The notes beneath the pieces were generated by a model that had not been told where the DNA came from, did not search any database, and was given only the letters and a program-made list of their open reading frames with translations. This document shows positions 52,192 to 60,687 of a stretch of 64,000 bases of DNA, in pieces; the first letter of the stretch is position 1, and each line of letters starts with the position of its first letter. The position numbers and the translations under genes are program-made. This DNA is from an uncultured Bacteroidales bacterium (lineage in GTDB: Bacteria > Bacteroidota > Bacteroidia > Bacteroidales > F082). Location of the stretch: assembly GCA_946408345.1 (NCBI GenBank), contig CAMJRR010000004.1:62001-126000 (forward strand). Direction: 5' to 3'.

Positions 52192-53535
52192 TTACAAGTC
52201 TTTTATTAATTCCGAAACCTTAGCGTTCGGTTTACTAACCATTTTATAAATTGATTCAAACACCGCTCTGTCAACTTGTCCGTAAGCCATCAAGTCTTCG
52301 TATCGTCCACGAAATTCTTCTTCACTCATCGGATTTTCCGGTTCCCCTTTGGGAAAATCAACACGGTCAGAATAGGTGTTGCTATGGGTTGTCACGGTAA
52401 GCATTGCACTTTGTTTCTCAGGGAAAATGCGACTCATTTCTTCATCGGATACCACTTCAACTTTTTTTGTCAATGCTTTAACTGTTGCATCCGTCAAACA
52501 TGCCTGCTCGAACTCTTTCAAACCCGCTTTGCCATAGATTAAAGCAACAGCCGTACTGTAAGGGGTACTCATCTTAGCCGAATAAGGGCTTGCAATATCC
52601 GTATGGTCATGACCAGAAACGGCAAGACTATAAGTCTCCACCTTGATTTTCTCTATTGCCTCAGGCTTCAAGCCAAATTGGTTTCGCAAATGAATTGCTG
52701 CTTCGACTGGAGGATGGGTATAACGGCAGGAAGCATACGGCTTGGTATAGCTTTTCATGATGGCGTATGTGCCATTCAGCAAAGTCGACTTTATGGGTGT
52801 ATTCTCATCACCAGTCATCATTTTCAGAAAGCCGCGATAACCGCCCATAGGGTCGACATGGCCTTTGAAACCAGCCTTGGCTAATTGAAGACTGGTCAAC
52901 GACAAAAGCGCCGTCTTAGCCACATTATATGGCTTCAACTCCGAGCCATCGTCAAGCACCTTCAGCATTCCTGATGCAGACACACATGATGTGGCAAAAG
53001 CTTGATAGCGTTCTTCTTCTGTAAAACCAAGCATGTAGGCCGCAGCTAAAGTCGCCCCTATCGTACCGCATGTTCCCGTGGCATGAAAACCCATGGCCTT
53101 GTGTTGAGGCTGAATGGAAACCGCCAAAGTATAGGAAGCCTCATAACCGATAATAGCCGCTTTCAACATTTCATCAACTCCAATGTTGTACCTTTGGGAA
53201 AGCGGTATCAACAATGAAAAAATAGGAGAACCAAGATGTATGATTCCCGAATTGGTTCCATCGTCAAAGTCCAAAGCATGGGCATTGAGACCATTCAAGA
53301 AAACAGCTTCTTTCAGAACAAGGTTTTTTCCTGTGCCTATGGCTTTGAAATCTCCCTTTTCAGAACAAGCAAAACTTAAATATTCTTCAAGTTTTTCCTT
53401 CTGAAAGGCGGTTCCCGCACAGGTCACTGCCAAATAGTCAAGCAGCGAACGCTTTGCCCTTGCCATCACAACAGATGGAATCTCCTGATGAACTATCTTG
53501 TCGATTCCGTAGAAAAAAGATTGTGAGACATTCAT
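52192..53535 (-). CDS. MmgE/PrpD-family dehydratase/decarboxylase
   Basis: A 447-aa protein: RAKRSLLDYLAVTCAGT, NGLNAHALDFDDGTNSGIIH, GFHATGTCGTIGATLAAAYM and SYTKPYASCRYTHPPVEAAI match the MmgE/PrpD all-alpha plus alpha/beta layout (2-methylcitrate dehydratase, cis-aconitate decarboxylase, iminodisuccinate epimerase relatives). It supports a branched tri- or dicarboxylate intermediate. It lies 4 bp from the decarboxylase and 5 bp from the aldo-keto reductase. Confidence 0.87.
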   Translation of the reverse strand: MNVSQSFFYGIDKIVHQEIPSVVMARAKRSLLDYLAVTCAGTAFQKEKLEEYLSFACSEKGDFKAIGTGKNLVLKEAVFLNGLNAHALDFDDGTNSGIIHLGSPIFSLLIPLSQRYNIGVDEMLKAAIIGYEASYTLAVSIQPQHKAMGFHATGTCGTIGATLAAAYMLGFTEEERYQAFATSCVSASGMLKVLDDGSELKPYNVAKTALLSLTSLQLAKAGFKGHVDPMGGYRGFLKMMTGDENTPIKSTLLNGTYAIMKSYTKPYASCRYTHPPVEAAIHLRNQFGLKPEAIEKIKVETYSLAVSGHDHTDIASPYSAKMSTPYSTAVALIYGKAGLKEFEQACLTDATVKALTKKVEVVSDEEMSRIFPEKQSAMLTVTTHSNTYSDRVDFPKGEPENPMSEEEFRGRYEDLMAYGQVDRAVFESIYKMVSKPNAKVSELIKDL

Positions 53536-53540
53536 TACCT

Positions 53541-54482
53541 TTAGAAAAATTTGAAATAAGCCGGACTATCGGGCTTAGCTATCTCCCAAGCTTCGTCCAT
53601 AGCTGCAACGATGCTTTCCGGCAATGGGCCTTTCTTTGCCGCAGCTAAGTTTTGTTCCATCTGCTCCTGACTCGAAGCGCCCAACAAGATGCCATCATCT
53701 AGCTCTGATTTCATGCAAGAGTGGTTCACCATCCAACGATAAGCAGACTCAACCATCACTATGCCTTCCTTTTCGCAGGCCAAACGGATTTCCTCAATGG
53801 CATCGAAATAGGAGTTTTTCCAATAGCGATCACGATAGCTCTTCAGTCGGGCAAAACGACCAGGTTGGGGCGTGTCTTCAAAATGATGGTGCTTGCCGGT
53901 AAGTAAGCCTCCCGCTAAGGGATTGAACGCATAAAAACGCATCCTCAACGAACGGATTGCTGGAAAAAGCTCAGGATCCACATTACGGCAAAGCGCATTG
54001 TACATGCCTTGATACACGGTAGGACGAGGGCAACCGATTTTGTCACATTTGTAGGCGATGTCAACCACTTGCCAAGCGGGATAATTGCTAAGACCAAGTT
54101 CCTTGACCTTGCCCTGCTCATGCAGTTTCGCAACAGTCTCCAAGGCTTCCTCTATAGGAGTCTTTTCGTCGGGAAAATGGAAATAGAGCAAGTCGACGCT
54201 ATCGCGTTTCATGCGACGCAACGATTCAGGAAATTCCAGCATGATGGTGGCTCTATCCAGTTTCCCTGTAATGCGTGGATGCACTTTCGTCGCTATCTCA
54301 TATCTTTGCGGATCCAACTTTGGCAGAATCTCACCAAGGTAGTTTTCCGTTGTACCGTTATTATAGACGTATGCTGTATCCAGCTCCCTTCCACCTGTGG
54401 CAAGGTAGGCATCCACCATGGTGCGGCTAGCCTCCAAGTCCAACTGCGGACCGAAGTTCATGGTTCCTAAAACAATCTTCAT
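53541..54482 (-). CDS. Aldo/keto reductase (AKR7-like)
   Basis: A 313-aa TIM-barrel NADPH oxidoreductase: LGTMNFGPQLDLEASRTMV, GGRELDTAYVYNNGTTENYL (catalytic Asp/Tyr), ATKVHPR (Lys), DLLYFHFPD (His) and FYAFNPLAGGLLTGKHH. The pattern is that of AKR7 aldehyde reductases. It probably reduces an aldehyde formed by the neighbouring TPP decarboxylase. Confidence 0.9.
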   Translation of the reverse strand: MKIVLGTMNFGPQLDLEASRTMVDAYLATGGRELDTAYVYNNGTTENYLGEILPKLDPQRYEIATKVHPRITGKLDRATIMLEFPESLRRMKRDSVDLLYFHFPDEKTPIEEALETVAKLHEQGKVKELGLSNYPAWQVVDIAYKCDKIGCPRPTVYQGMYNALCRNVDPELFPAIRSLRMRFYAFNPLAGGLLTGKHHHFEDTPQPGRFARLKSYRDRYWKNSYFDAIEEIRLACEKEGIVMVESAYRWMVNHSCMKSELDDGILLGASSQEQMEQNLAAAKKGPLPESIVAAMDEAWEIAKPDSPAYFKFF

Positions 54483-54533
54483 GACATTTCCTTTAAAAAT
54501 GTTGTAGTAAAGGCATAGCGCACTACGTCTCTA

Positions 54534-55679
54534 CTATTCCTTTTCACCCAATACAAGGCTCAAGACTGAATCCTCATTTTTGACCACACCGTAAACTGCG
54601 GCCCGTTTGACAATCTTTTCCGCCCAGCGACGGTGAGGTCCAATTTCATTCATCTTGTCACCATGGGCACTCTTGACTACACCGCCCGACGTGTTCAAAA
54701 TCTGCACTGCATCGTTGTACTCTTCTTCTACCACGGTAAACATCGCATTCACGAACCGAGCATGAGTGGGATGGATGATGGTCTTGCCCACAAAGCCGTT
54801 AGCGCGATCAATAAGCACTTCTTTCATCAAACCATCAATTGCAGGATTCACAATCTCCTGCCCCTTGATGAGCGCATTATGGAAATTGCGTTTGATGACG
54901 TCGTTGATGTCATCGTCCTTGTAAGCGCGGAAATACTCCCATACCGCAGCCGATACACAATAGTCGTTATAACGGTTAAAGAAATTGAGCACATCACTCA
55001 ATGCATCACGTACGGGCATTATGTCATAAACCGTCGAGTTGATACCACGGCGCACACCGAACAAAGAAGACATATCAGTTCCCCCAACACGGATATTCAG
55101 AATCAAATCCCTGTAGGGTTCAAGGATGTTGCGCAACAATAATAACTCCTGCCCACGAAGCTCGCGGAAAGCCACCTCAGGTCCTTCCAAAATGGGCATA
55201 CCATACAACACCACACCAAGCCTATTGTTGACTTTCACCAAGGTCTGCAAGACATGCAGCGCATTCTTGCTGCTGAACTTCGGGAAGTTGAATCCTGTCA
55301 ACACCGAGGCTTGTTTGACCGTCATGCGACTAGCGAAACGCTCAAACTGTTCGGGATTGCGGACACGGACAAAAATCAACGGAATGTCATCGTGGGTGAG
55401 CTCACCAGCAGCTATCTTGTCGGCAAAGAAGTCCATGTGGTCGAGGATGTTCTGCTCGGCAATCGGCAGGTCTTCCTCCTTGATGGCATCCTCACAGCAC
55501 ATCACCAGCGAGGTGACATCCAACTGATGGTGCAACACCTTCTCCTTGATGTCCTTGGTGCCAGGCATGTAAAGCGTCGCTCCGAGACAATATTGCAGGG
55601 TGTCGCGGTCGGTGTATTTGTTGAATTCAACGGGGGCTTTGACGAAGTTGAATCCCGTGTTGTAACTATGATGACGCAT
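54534..55679 (-). CDS. CitE/HpcH-like C-C bond lyase
   Basis: A 381-aa TIM-barrel enzyme of the HpcH/HpaI-CitE superfamily: CLGATLYMPGTKD at the N-terminus, LIFVRVRNPEQFERF, VVLYGMPILEGPEVAFRELR, LNIRVGGTDMSSLFGVRR and GFVGKTIIHPTHARFVN (the G-K-x-x-I-H-P signature of CitE). It should cleave or form a C-C bond next to a carboxylate. It is longer than plain CitE (about 290 aa) and similar in length to the C-C_Bond_Lyase group. Confidence 0.82.
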   Translation of the reverse strand: MRHHSYNTGFNFVKAPVEFNKYTDRDTLQYCLGATLYMPGTKDIKEKVLHHQLDVTSLVMCCEDAIKEEDLPIAEQNILDHMDFFADKIAAGELTHDDIPLIFVRVRNPEQFERFASRMTVKQASVLTGFNFPKFSSKNALHVLQTLVKVNNRLGVVLYGMPILEGPEVAFRELRGQELLLLRNILEPYRDLILNIRVGGTDMSSLFGVRRGINSTVYDIMPVRDALSDVLNFFNRYNDYCVSAAVWEYFRAYKDDDINDVIKRNFHNALIKGQEIVNPAIDGLMKEVLIDRANGFVGKTIIHPTHARFVNAMFTVVEEEYNDAVQILNTSGGVVKSAHGDKMNEIGPHRRWAEKIVKRAAVYGVVKNEDSVLSLVLGEKE

Positions 55680-55706
55680 AAACAGTTGACAGTTTTCAGT
55701 TAGCAG

Positions 55707-56603
55707 TTATTTTGGGGAAACGATGGCTTCGGGGTAATAGGTGTCAATAACGCGCTTAACTAACAAGACTTGCTTGGCACGCTGCTTGGCTTCTTTCTCT
55801 GTGGTGTCGTAGCTGTGATTGGCGGCTACACTGCCTCCTGTCTTCAGATAGACAGGTGCGGCCACGCGAATGAAGTCAGGTACTTCGTAATGACGAATGA
55901 AACCACCGCTCGATTTTGGATTCTCGGTGTGCAGGTCAATCGGAACATCAATGGCAGCACGCATGGCGGCCAGCATCTGCACTTGAATGTCACGCACTGG
56001 ATTGATGCTGTCGGCACCCAAGGTCTCCAACACATGAGCAGAACACGGATTGCCGTGACCAGAGTGGGCACTCACCTTGAAATGGCAATCAGCGGGAATG
56101 AAGCCCTTCTTACGGGCTTCGCCCAAAGCCCAAAGCAGGCCTTCGTCGTAGACAAGGAAGCCGCGCACGCCCAGGCGGGCACCACGACGGATTTCCTCAA
56201 TGCCACGTGCAATCTGTTCTTCGCCGCGCAAGCGATAGCCCATACGCTGGCCTTCTTCGGTCTTTACAGAAGCAGAAGTGTCGGTCGTAGCACGCGGGCC
56301 ACAAGCCAGCACAAGCTGTACATTCCATTTCTTAGCATATTCAACCATCTTGCTGATTTCGTCATCCGTAAGGAACATAATACCCTTGGTTTGGGTGACA
56401 CGATGAATCTGAATACCGTATTCGTCCAAAGCCTCGAGCAAAGCCTTCATTGGGCCAGGTCCCTGAATACCTGGAACCTCAAAACGATACTGGCCTCCAT
56501 CGGGGAAGCGCTTTTCGGATGTAGGTAAGTCGTAAAGGTCGCCACCTGGCATACCTATACTTTCAAGAAACCCGCGGGTTTCTGGCATGGTGTAGTATTT
56601 CAT
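55707..56603 (-). CDS. TIM-barrel-like protein, possibly peptidase U32-related
   Basis: A 298-aa protein starting MKYYTMPETRGFLESIGMPG (ATG at 56603; the open frame to 56753 is an artefact). It has barrel-like segments (KWNVQLVLACGPRATTDTS, ARLGVRGFLVYDEGLLWALG, CHFKVSAHSGHGNPCSAHVL, IDVPIDLHTENPKSSGG) compatible with a U32-like or enolase-superfamily barrel; I do not recognise a precise family. It is the last enzyme of the organic-acid set. A 66-bp duplicate of its first 22 codons lies 2,960 bp upstream at 59498. Confidence 0.7.
   Translation of the reverse strand: MKYYTMPETRGFLESIGMPGGDLYDLPTSEKRFPDGGQYRFEVPGIQGPGPMKALLEALDEYGIQIHRVTQTKGIMFLTDDEISKMVEYAKKWNVQLVLACGPRATTDTSASVKTEEGQRMGYRLRGEEQIARGIEEIRRGARLGVRGFLVYDEGLLWALGEARKKGFIPADCHFKVSAHSGHGNPCSAHVLETLGADSINPVRDIQVQMLAAMRAAIDVPIDLHTENPKSSGGFIRHYEVPDFIRVAAPVYLKTGGSVAANHSYDTTEKEAKQRAKQVLLVKRVIDTYYPEAIVSPK
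56538..56603. repeat. 66-bp direct repeat, left copy (5' end of the U32-like gene)
   Basis: It matches 59498-59563 with a single mismatch (base 56565 versus 59525). It contains an 18-bp perfect palindrome (AGAAACCCGCGGGTTTCT, 56566-56583). The two copies bracket the HNH-ATPase-DUF4435 cassette. Confidence 0.95.
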
Positions 56604-56706
56604 GATTGTTGATAATTTATTGATAATCTGATTAAAAAATTCGCCATTAATGAAAGACAAATCCTTACCATGTCTATAACAATAGAAATGATAATAATTT
56701 ATTTGA

Positions 56707-57585
56707 TTATGCAGCCCAAATAACGGCTCCTCGTTCTTGAGCCCAGTTAGCAACAGTCTGATAAAGCTGAGTAGTTTTAAAAAAGTCCATAGTGCAAGAA
56801 TTCCTCAAAAGCATCTCAATGGCATCATATCCTATCTTCGGACTACAGCCCTTCAAATGGGTCAACTTGCAAACTACTCCATGAATAACATCATGCCCAC
56901 AAGAAAGTTGATAAAGATTCGTAGAAGGGAATTGAAGTTTCAAGTTGTCAATATCTGATTCTGTTGGGAAATGCCCAAGACTAGTATTATTGCCATAATT
57001 CTTAAGCTCACGCAAACTCACATCTTTCCTACAGGGATTTGTACCATCATATACTGTTGATATGGTGAAACCTTTGAATCGTATACCATCCAAATTCTTT
57101 CCGCACACTTCAACCGCATTGTAAAGCTTAATATACGAGTAATCTATCAAATCGTTCATTACTTGAATAAACAAACCTGTTTCCTGTCTATCAAGTGCTT
57201 CTATTGCAACGTTATTTTCACACTCTTCGGTCATTACCATCGTTTCCCAATCGTGGGTGTCTGTCACAAAAAGATTACTAACTGTGGATTTCGTTCCAAT
57301 AATGTGGTCAAAGTCTGCATCCTTGATACCGATTACCTTATCCTTTAACGTTTCAAGACTTTCGGTCATGGTAAGTATCTGAGGCATATAATAACATCCT
57401 TCCAACACATTCATTACAACATGGTTATGGCTAACAAAGTGGGCATAGAATTTCCTGTCATCCAGCCCTTCCACCAACAAGATTCGTTTATCCTTATTGG
57501 CATCTGTGGAAAGCATCATTCTCAATTCAGACACCTTTGCACCAGGTAAATCTGCAACACTGGCTGTAACAGTACTAACCGCCAT
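56707..57585 (-). CDS. DUF4435-type TOPRIM nuclease (PARIS AriB-like)
   Basis: This 292-aa protein starting MAVSTVTASV begins 1 bp after the ATPase stop; the open frame to 57645 overlaps the ATPase and is not needed. The TOPRIM-like centre is RILLVEGLDDRKFYAHFV (Glu39, Asp42, Asp43) and VIGIKDADFDHI (Asp89/91/93), the DUF4435 hallmark. In PARIS, AriB is held by the AriA ATPase and on phage triggering acts as a toxic RNase on tRNA. Here it is the last gene of a three-gene operon; the HNH partner is not part of described PARIS as far as I know. Confidence 0.82.
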   Translation of the reverse strand: MAVSTVTASVADLPGAKVSELRMMLSTDANKDKRILLVEGLDDRKFYAHFVSHNHVVMNVLEGCYYMPQILTMTESLETLKDKVIGIKDADFDHIIGTKSTVSNLFVTDTHDWETMVMTEECENNVAIEALDRQETGLFIQVMNDLIDYSYIKLYNAVEVCGKNLDGIRFKGFTISTVYDGTNPCRKDVSLRELKNYGNNTSLGHFPTESDIDNLKLQFPSTNLYQLSCGHDVIHGVVCKLTHLKGCSPKIGYDAIEMLLRNSCTMDFFKTTQLYQTVANWAQERGAVIWAA

Positions 57586-57586
57586 A

Positions 57587-58888
57587 TTACCCCCTCTGTA
57601 GATAATACAAATCAAACACCTTGTTTTCTGGTGTATTGCTAACAATTATAGACGAATGTGAAGCTACCACAATTTGAAGTTCCTTGCTTCTTGCAATGGT
57701 TTGCATATCGTTTACGAAATCATTTTGCCATGCTACATGAAGTGAACTTTCTGGTTCGTCTATCAGCAAAATACTTCCTTTTGGGGTTTTAAAAATAAGG
57801 TCATAAAGTAGTACCAACTGATTCTGTTCTCCTGTTGAAAGCATATCTGCACTCAAAATGTCACCATTATCCGACTCGATACGAAGCCCATGCTGAGGAG
57901 AGAGCTTGATGGTTTTGTTGGCAAAATGCTTTTGAGCTACATTCTTGCTAAACAGCCTAACTAATGGAAGAAAGTCCTTATAATACTGAAGCTTCTCATC
58001 CATCAATGCCAGATACACATCTAAAACCTTGGCATTCTCACTTTGATAGGCTGGTAGTGTCTGTTTGTTAGTAAGGCCAAATGAAGTCAATTCCTCAATG
58101 GTGGCAGTCAATCTATTTGCTTTTTTGTTATAGTCCTCTTCGCTTATGTCGCCCCCTTTACCCATAAGCAACATATCAATAAGTTTAGAATCAAGCCGTT
58201 GGAAATTATTTTGGAACTCATTCACCCTCTTGGTGAGCATCTCCTTCAATTCATATACAACCTGAAGCACAGGTTGTTCCTGCCGCATCCTCGAATTTCG
58301 TTCTTTACGCGTAACCTTATAAATACGATTAGCCCCTATGAAATTTGTCTGTACGGTAGCCAACTGGAGCATAAATTGTTCCTGTTTTTGAATCTGCGCA
58401 AGTTCCATATTAAGCATTTCTCCTAATTCGCCACTTGTAAAGAGCTCGACATCATTTTCAGACAGTTCCATTCCATAATGCCAGATAGCAGACACTTTTC
58501 TCTCCACGGTCTGCTTAGCCCGCTGAATCCGATCAGGGTGGTAATCAAATCGACAAATATCCACATCTCCTGCCGTCCAAACCAAACTAAGACCATGCCG
58601 TTTATTCTTACGTGTATCTGTCTCGTCTATTCCTTGTTCCTCACCACTCAGCTCCTTAGCCTTTAGATGGCTACCGTCATCAAACCAGAATGTTAATGTG
58701 TTGTACTTCAGCACATACAAGTAAAACAATCTGCTAACATGTAAACTATTGATGATACGCAACAATGTGGTCTTACCATAGCCATTAGGACTGGTCAAAA
58801 CAGTAAAATCCTCACCTTGGCAGCTGAAATCTATATCGTAATTATATAATCCGAAAAGACCTTTTACTTGTAAACGTGTTATTTTCAT
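57587..58888 (-). CDS. AAA/ABC-type ATPase (PARIS AriA- / Septu PtuA-like)
   Basis: A 433-aa SMC/OLD-type ATPase: TRLQVKGLFGLYNYDIDF, Walker A SPNGYGKTT (residues 33-41), central helical arms (about 180-330), signature LSTGEQNQLVLLYDL and Walker B LLIDEPESSLHVAW (from residue 374), H-switch VVASHSS. This is the AAA_15/AAA_21 type used as sensor in PARIS (AriA), Septu (PtuA) and related anti-phage systems. It lies 13 bp after the HNH gene and 1 bp before the TOPRIM gene. Confidence 0.87.
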   Translation of the reverse strand: MKITRLQVKGLFGLYNYDIDFSCQGEDFTVLTSPNGYGKTTLLRIINSLHVSRLFYLYVLKYNTLTFWFDDGSHLKAKELSGEEQGIDETDTRKNKRHGLSLVWTAGDVDICRFDYHPDRIQRAKQTVERKVSAIWHYGMELSENDVELFTSGELGEMLNMELAQIQKQEQFMLQLATVQTNFIGANRIYKVTRKERNSRMRQEQPVLQVVYELKEMLTKRVNEFQNNFQRLDSKLIDMLLMGKGGDISEEDYNKKANRLTATIEELTSFGLTNKQTLPAYQSENAKVLDVYLALMDEKLQYYKDFLPLVRLFSKNVAQKHFANKTIKLSPQHGLRIESDNGDILSADMLSTGEQNQLVLLYDLIFKTPKGSILLIDEPESSLHVAWQNDFVNDMQTIARSKELQIVVASHSSIIVSNTPENKVFDLYYLQRG

Positions 58889-58901
58889 CGCTCCGATGTT
58901 A

Positions 58902-59264
58902 TCAGTTGATGTTATACATTCTGGCCAAAGTATTGCGTAGCACTTCGTTTACGGTGAACTGGCCATCAAGATGCACATTCTTGTTACCGTCAGATTGTAC
59001 TACCACTTTATAATCTGGATAATCTTCACCTTTTGATTGGTTATTCTCCCATTGCATGGCACGTAAATTTGCCTCATCGTCTCCACCGCCAAGCGATTGA
59101 GGATAGACATGGTCAATTTCCCATCCATAGATAGAATTGCGTTGACCATAATGGTTACGAATAATCCATGCACCGCATGCATCTTTACGGAACTGATTTG
59201 GATCGAAATTGTCCACTTTCTGGGCTTTCTCCCATACACTATTGATAATACTCTCGTCAAACAT
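58902..59264 (-). CDS. Small HNH endonuclease
   Basis: A 120-aa protein with a compact HNH core: YGWEIDHVYPQSLGGGDDEA (Asp51-His52), NLRAMQWENNQSKGED (Asn66, Asn74/75). No extra DNA-binding domain is seen. In Septu the HNH partner (PtuB) is larger; small HNH proteins are also found as free-standing nucleases. It is the first gene of the HNH-ATPase-DUF4435 operon. The leader at 59,265-59,490 is AT-rich with an imperfect TAATTTCG -7 box on the minus strand at 59,317. Confidence 0.85.
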   Translation of the reverse strand: MFDESIINSVWEKAQKVDNFDPNQFRKDACGAWIIRNHYGQRNSIYGWEIDHVYPQSLGGGDDEANLRAMQWENNQSKGEDYPDYKVVVQSDGNKNVHLDGQFTVNEVLRNTLARMYNIN

Positions 59265-59386
59265 GTCAATAATACGTTTGTTTTATACTTAATTAGTATA
59301 ACTATTTTGAAATCTGCGAAATTACAACTATTTCTGAAACAATATGACTATTCAACCATTTTAATTAATGATTATTACGAAAATCG

Positions 59387-59563
59387 TCATTTTTTAATCG
59401 CATAAAACAAATTCCCTTTTAACTCGAAGTCAATAATTCTGCTTACCTTTACGAGTAATGCCACCATCCCGGTCTCCCCAGTTTGAAATACTTGCCAGTC
59501 GCCACCTGGCATACCTATACTTTCGAGAAACCCGCGGGTTTCTGGCATGGTGTAGTATTTCAT
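59387..59563 (-). pseudogene. Duplicated, truncated 5' end of the U32-like gene
   Basis: ATG at 59563 followed by the same first 22 codons as the intact gene (MKYYTMPETRG ... GMPGGD), then a run-on tail of 36 unrelated codons to a stop at 59387. It directly follows the ATP-grasp gene, i.e. the original position of the U32-like gene before the cassette separated them. The run-on peptide is probably meaningless. Confidence 0.8.
59498..59563. repeat. 66-bp direct repeat, right copy
   Basis: The right-hand partner of 56538-56603 with one mismatch. It carries the same 18-bp perfect palindrome at 59526-59543. The distance between copies is 2,960 bp. Confidence 0.95.
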
Positions 59564-59573
59564 AATAATGTCT

Positions 59574-60662
59574 TTAATAATAATATCTTGTATTCTTTCT
59601 AGGCCATATTTCTTTGATAATTCTTTCTGTGTATTTCCCAAATCCAGGTCCAAATGCAGACTGACTTAATTGTGGAGAATTCCATTCAATAATAACGGGA
59701 TCGCCTTCTTCGTCAATGGCAACATCCCATCCAATCAAGTTAAAGAAAGGTAACTGATAATGCAATTGTTTAACAGTTTCTATAGCCTTGTGGTAAGACG
59801 GAATTTCAAATCCTTCCAAAATAGTTCCTGAATCCGTCTTTTCAACTTTATCATCCGAATAACCACCAAAAGCATATTTTCCTAACTTACCATCCTCTCC
59901 AATAATAGTGCTAATTCCTCCAGCACCTTGGTTGTCAATAACCTCGCCGCTTCTTCCAATTCTCACAACAGAATAAATCAACAAAATCTCCATATCCGAA
60001 CGATAGGTAAGTATTCTAAGTGTATTTACAGAAGTCGCATTAAGCTGATTCATTTTCTCATGTTGCTTAAGCCTCTCCTGTATCTGAAAATCACTGCCAT
60101 AAGCATCAAAGAGCTGTTCGATTGTCATTCCATTAATATTTGTCTTTCCATTATTCACCTCAAGACCTTTGATGCCTTTTCCACTATAGCTCAACACCGG
60201 TTTAATAATAGCATAATTGATATTTTGACATAAATCAATAGCCTCTTGTTTTGAAACAGGTTTGTTTTCATAATAGAAATAACCGTTCATCCTTTTGAGA
60301 ATAGTATGTGGATGTTTCACATTAGGAGCTAAAATATCTATCATATTTTTATCTTCATACGCATCATGATATGCCATATTATTGGCTTTTGGAAGCAATT
60401 CTGCATGATAGAGACTTTTAGGAATATACTTTTTTGAATAAATACCAGTACGTGAATAAAAATACTCATGACAAATAAGAGTAACTTTTTTTCCAATCAT
60501 ACTTTTGTAAAAACTTTGTATTTCCTTTTTTTGTTCTTTCGTGAGTTTCTTTTTCTCCGAAAGTTCATTATAGCTGTTTCTAATAAGTGTGTCTTGATAT
60601 TGATAGGCATGCCTTATTCTCAATTTACACACAATCTTTTCAAATAGTTTAAATGCATTCAT
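59574..60662 (-). CDS. Sugar-transfer-associated ATP-grasp protein
   Basis: This 362-aa protein of the ATPgrasp_ST type has AIIKPVLSYSGKGIKGLEV (ATP loop), FQIQERLKQHEKMNQLNAT, SVNTLRILTYRSDMEILLIY, RIGRSGEVIDNQGAGGISTI and LIGWDVAIDEEGDPVIIEWN (metal-binding Glu/Asn). Such proteins occur in polysaccharide clusters and are thought to ligate a carboxylate to a sugar amine. It is a paralogue of the gene at 61923. It is followed by the duplicated 5' end of the U32-like gene, its original neighbour. Confidence 0.87.
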   Translation of the reverse strand: MNAFKLFEKIVCKLRIRHAYQYQDTLIRNSYNELSEKKKLTKEQKKEIQSFYKSMIGKKVTLICHEYFYSRTGIYSKKYIPKSLYHAELLPKANNMAYHDAYEDKNMIDILAPNVKHPHTILKRMNGYFYYENKPVSKQEAIDLCQNINYAIIKPVLSYSGKGIKGLEVNNGKTNINGMTIEQLFDAYGSDFQIQERLKQHEKMNQLNATSVNTLRILTYRSDMEILLIYSVVRIGRSGEVIDNQGAGGISTIIGEDGKLGKYAFGGYSDDKVEKTDSGTILEGFEIPSYHKAIETVKQLHYQLPFFNLIGWDVAIDEEGDPVIIEWNSPQLSQSAFGPGFGKYTERIIKEIWPRKNTRYYY

Positions 60663-60687
60663 GATGAATAGAGTTTAATTCTGATAT

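Noticed and set aside
56538..59563. Insertion-sequence target-site duplication
   Set aside because: 66 bp is far too long for a typical IS duplication and no transposase or terminal inverted repeats are seen; an att-like or recombination-derived repeat fits better.
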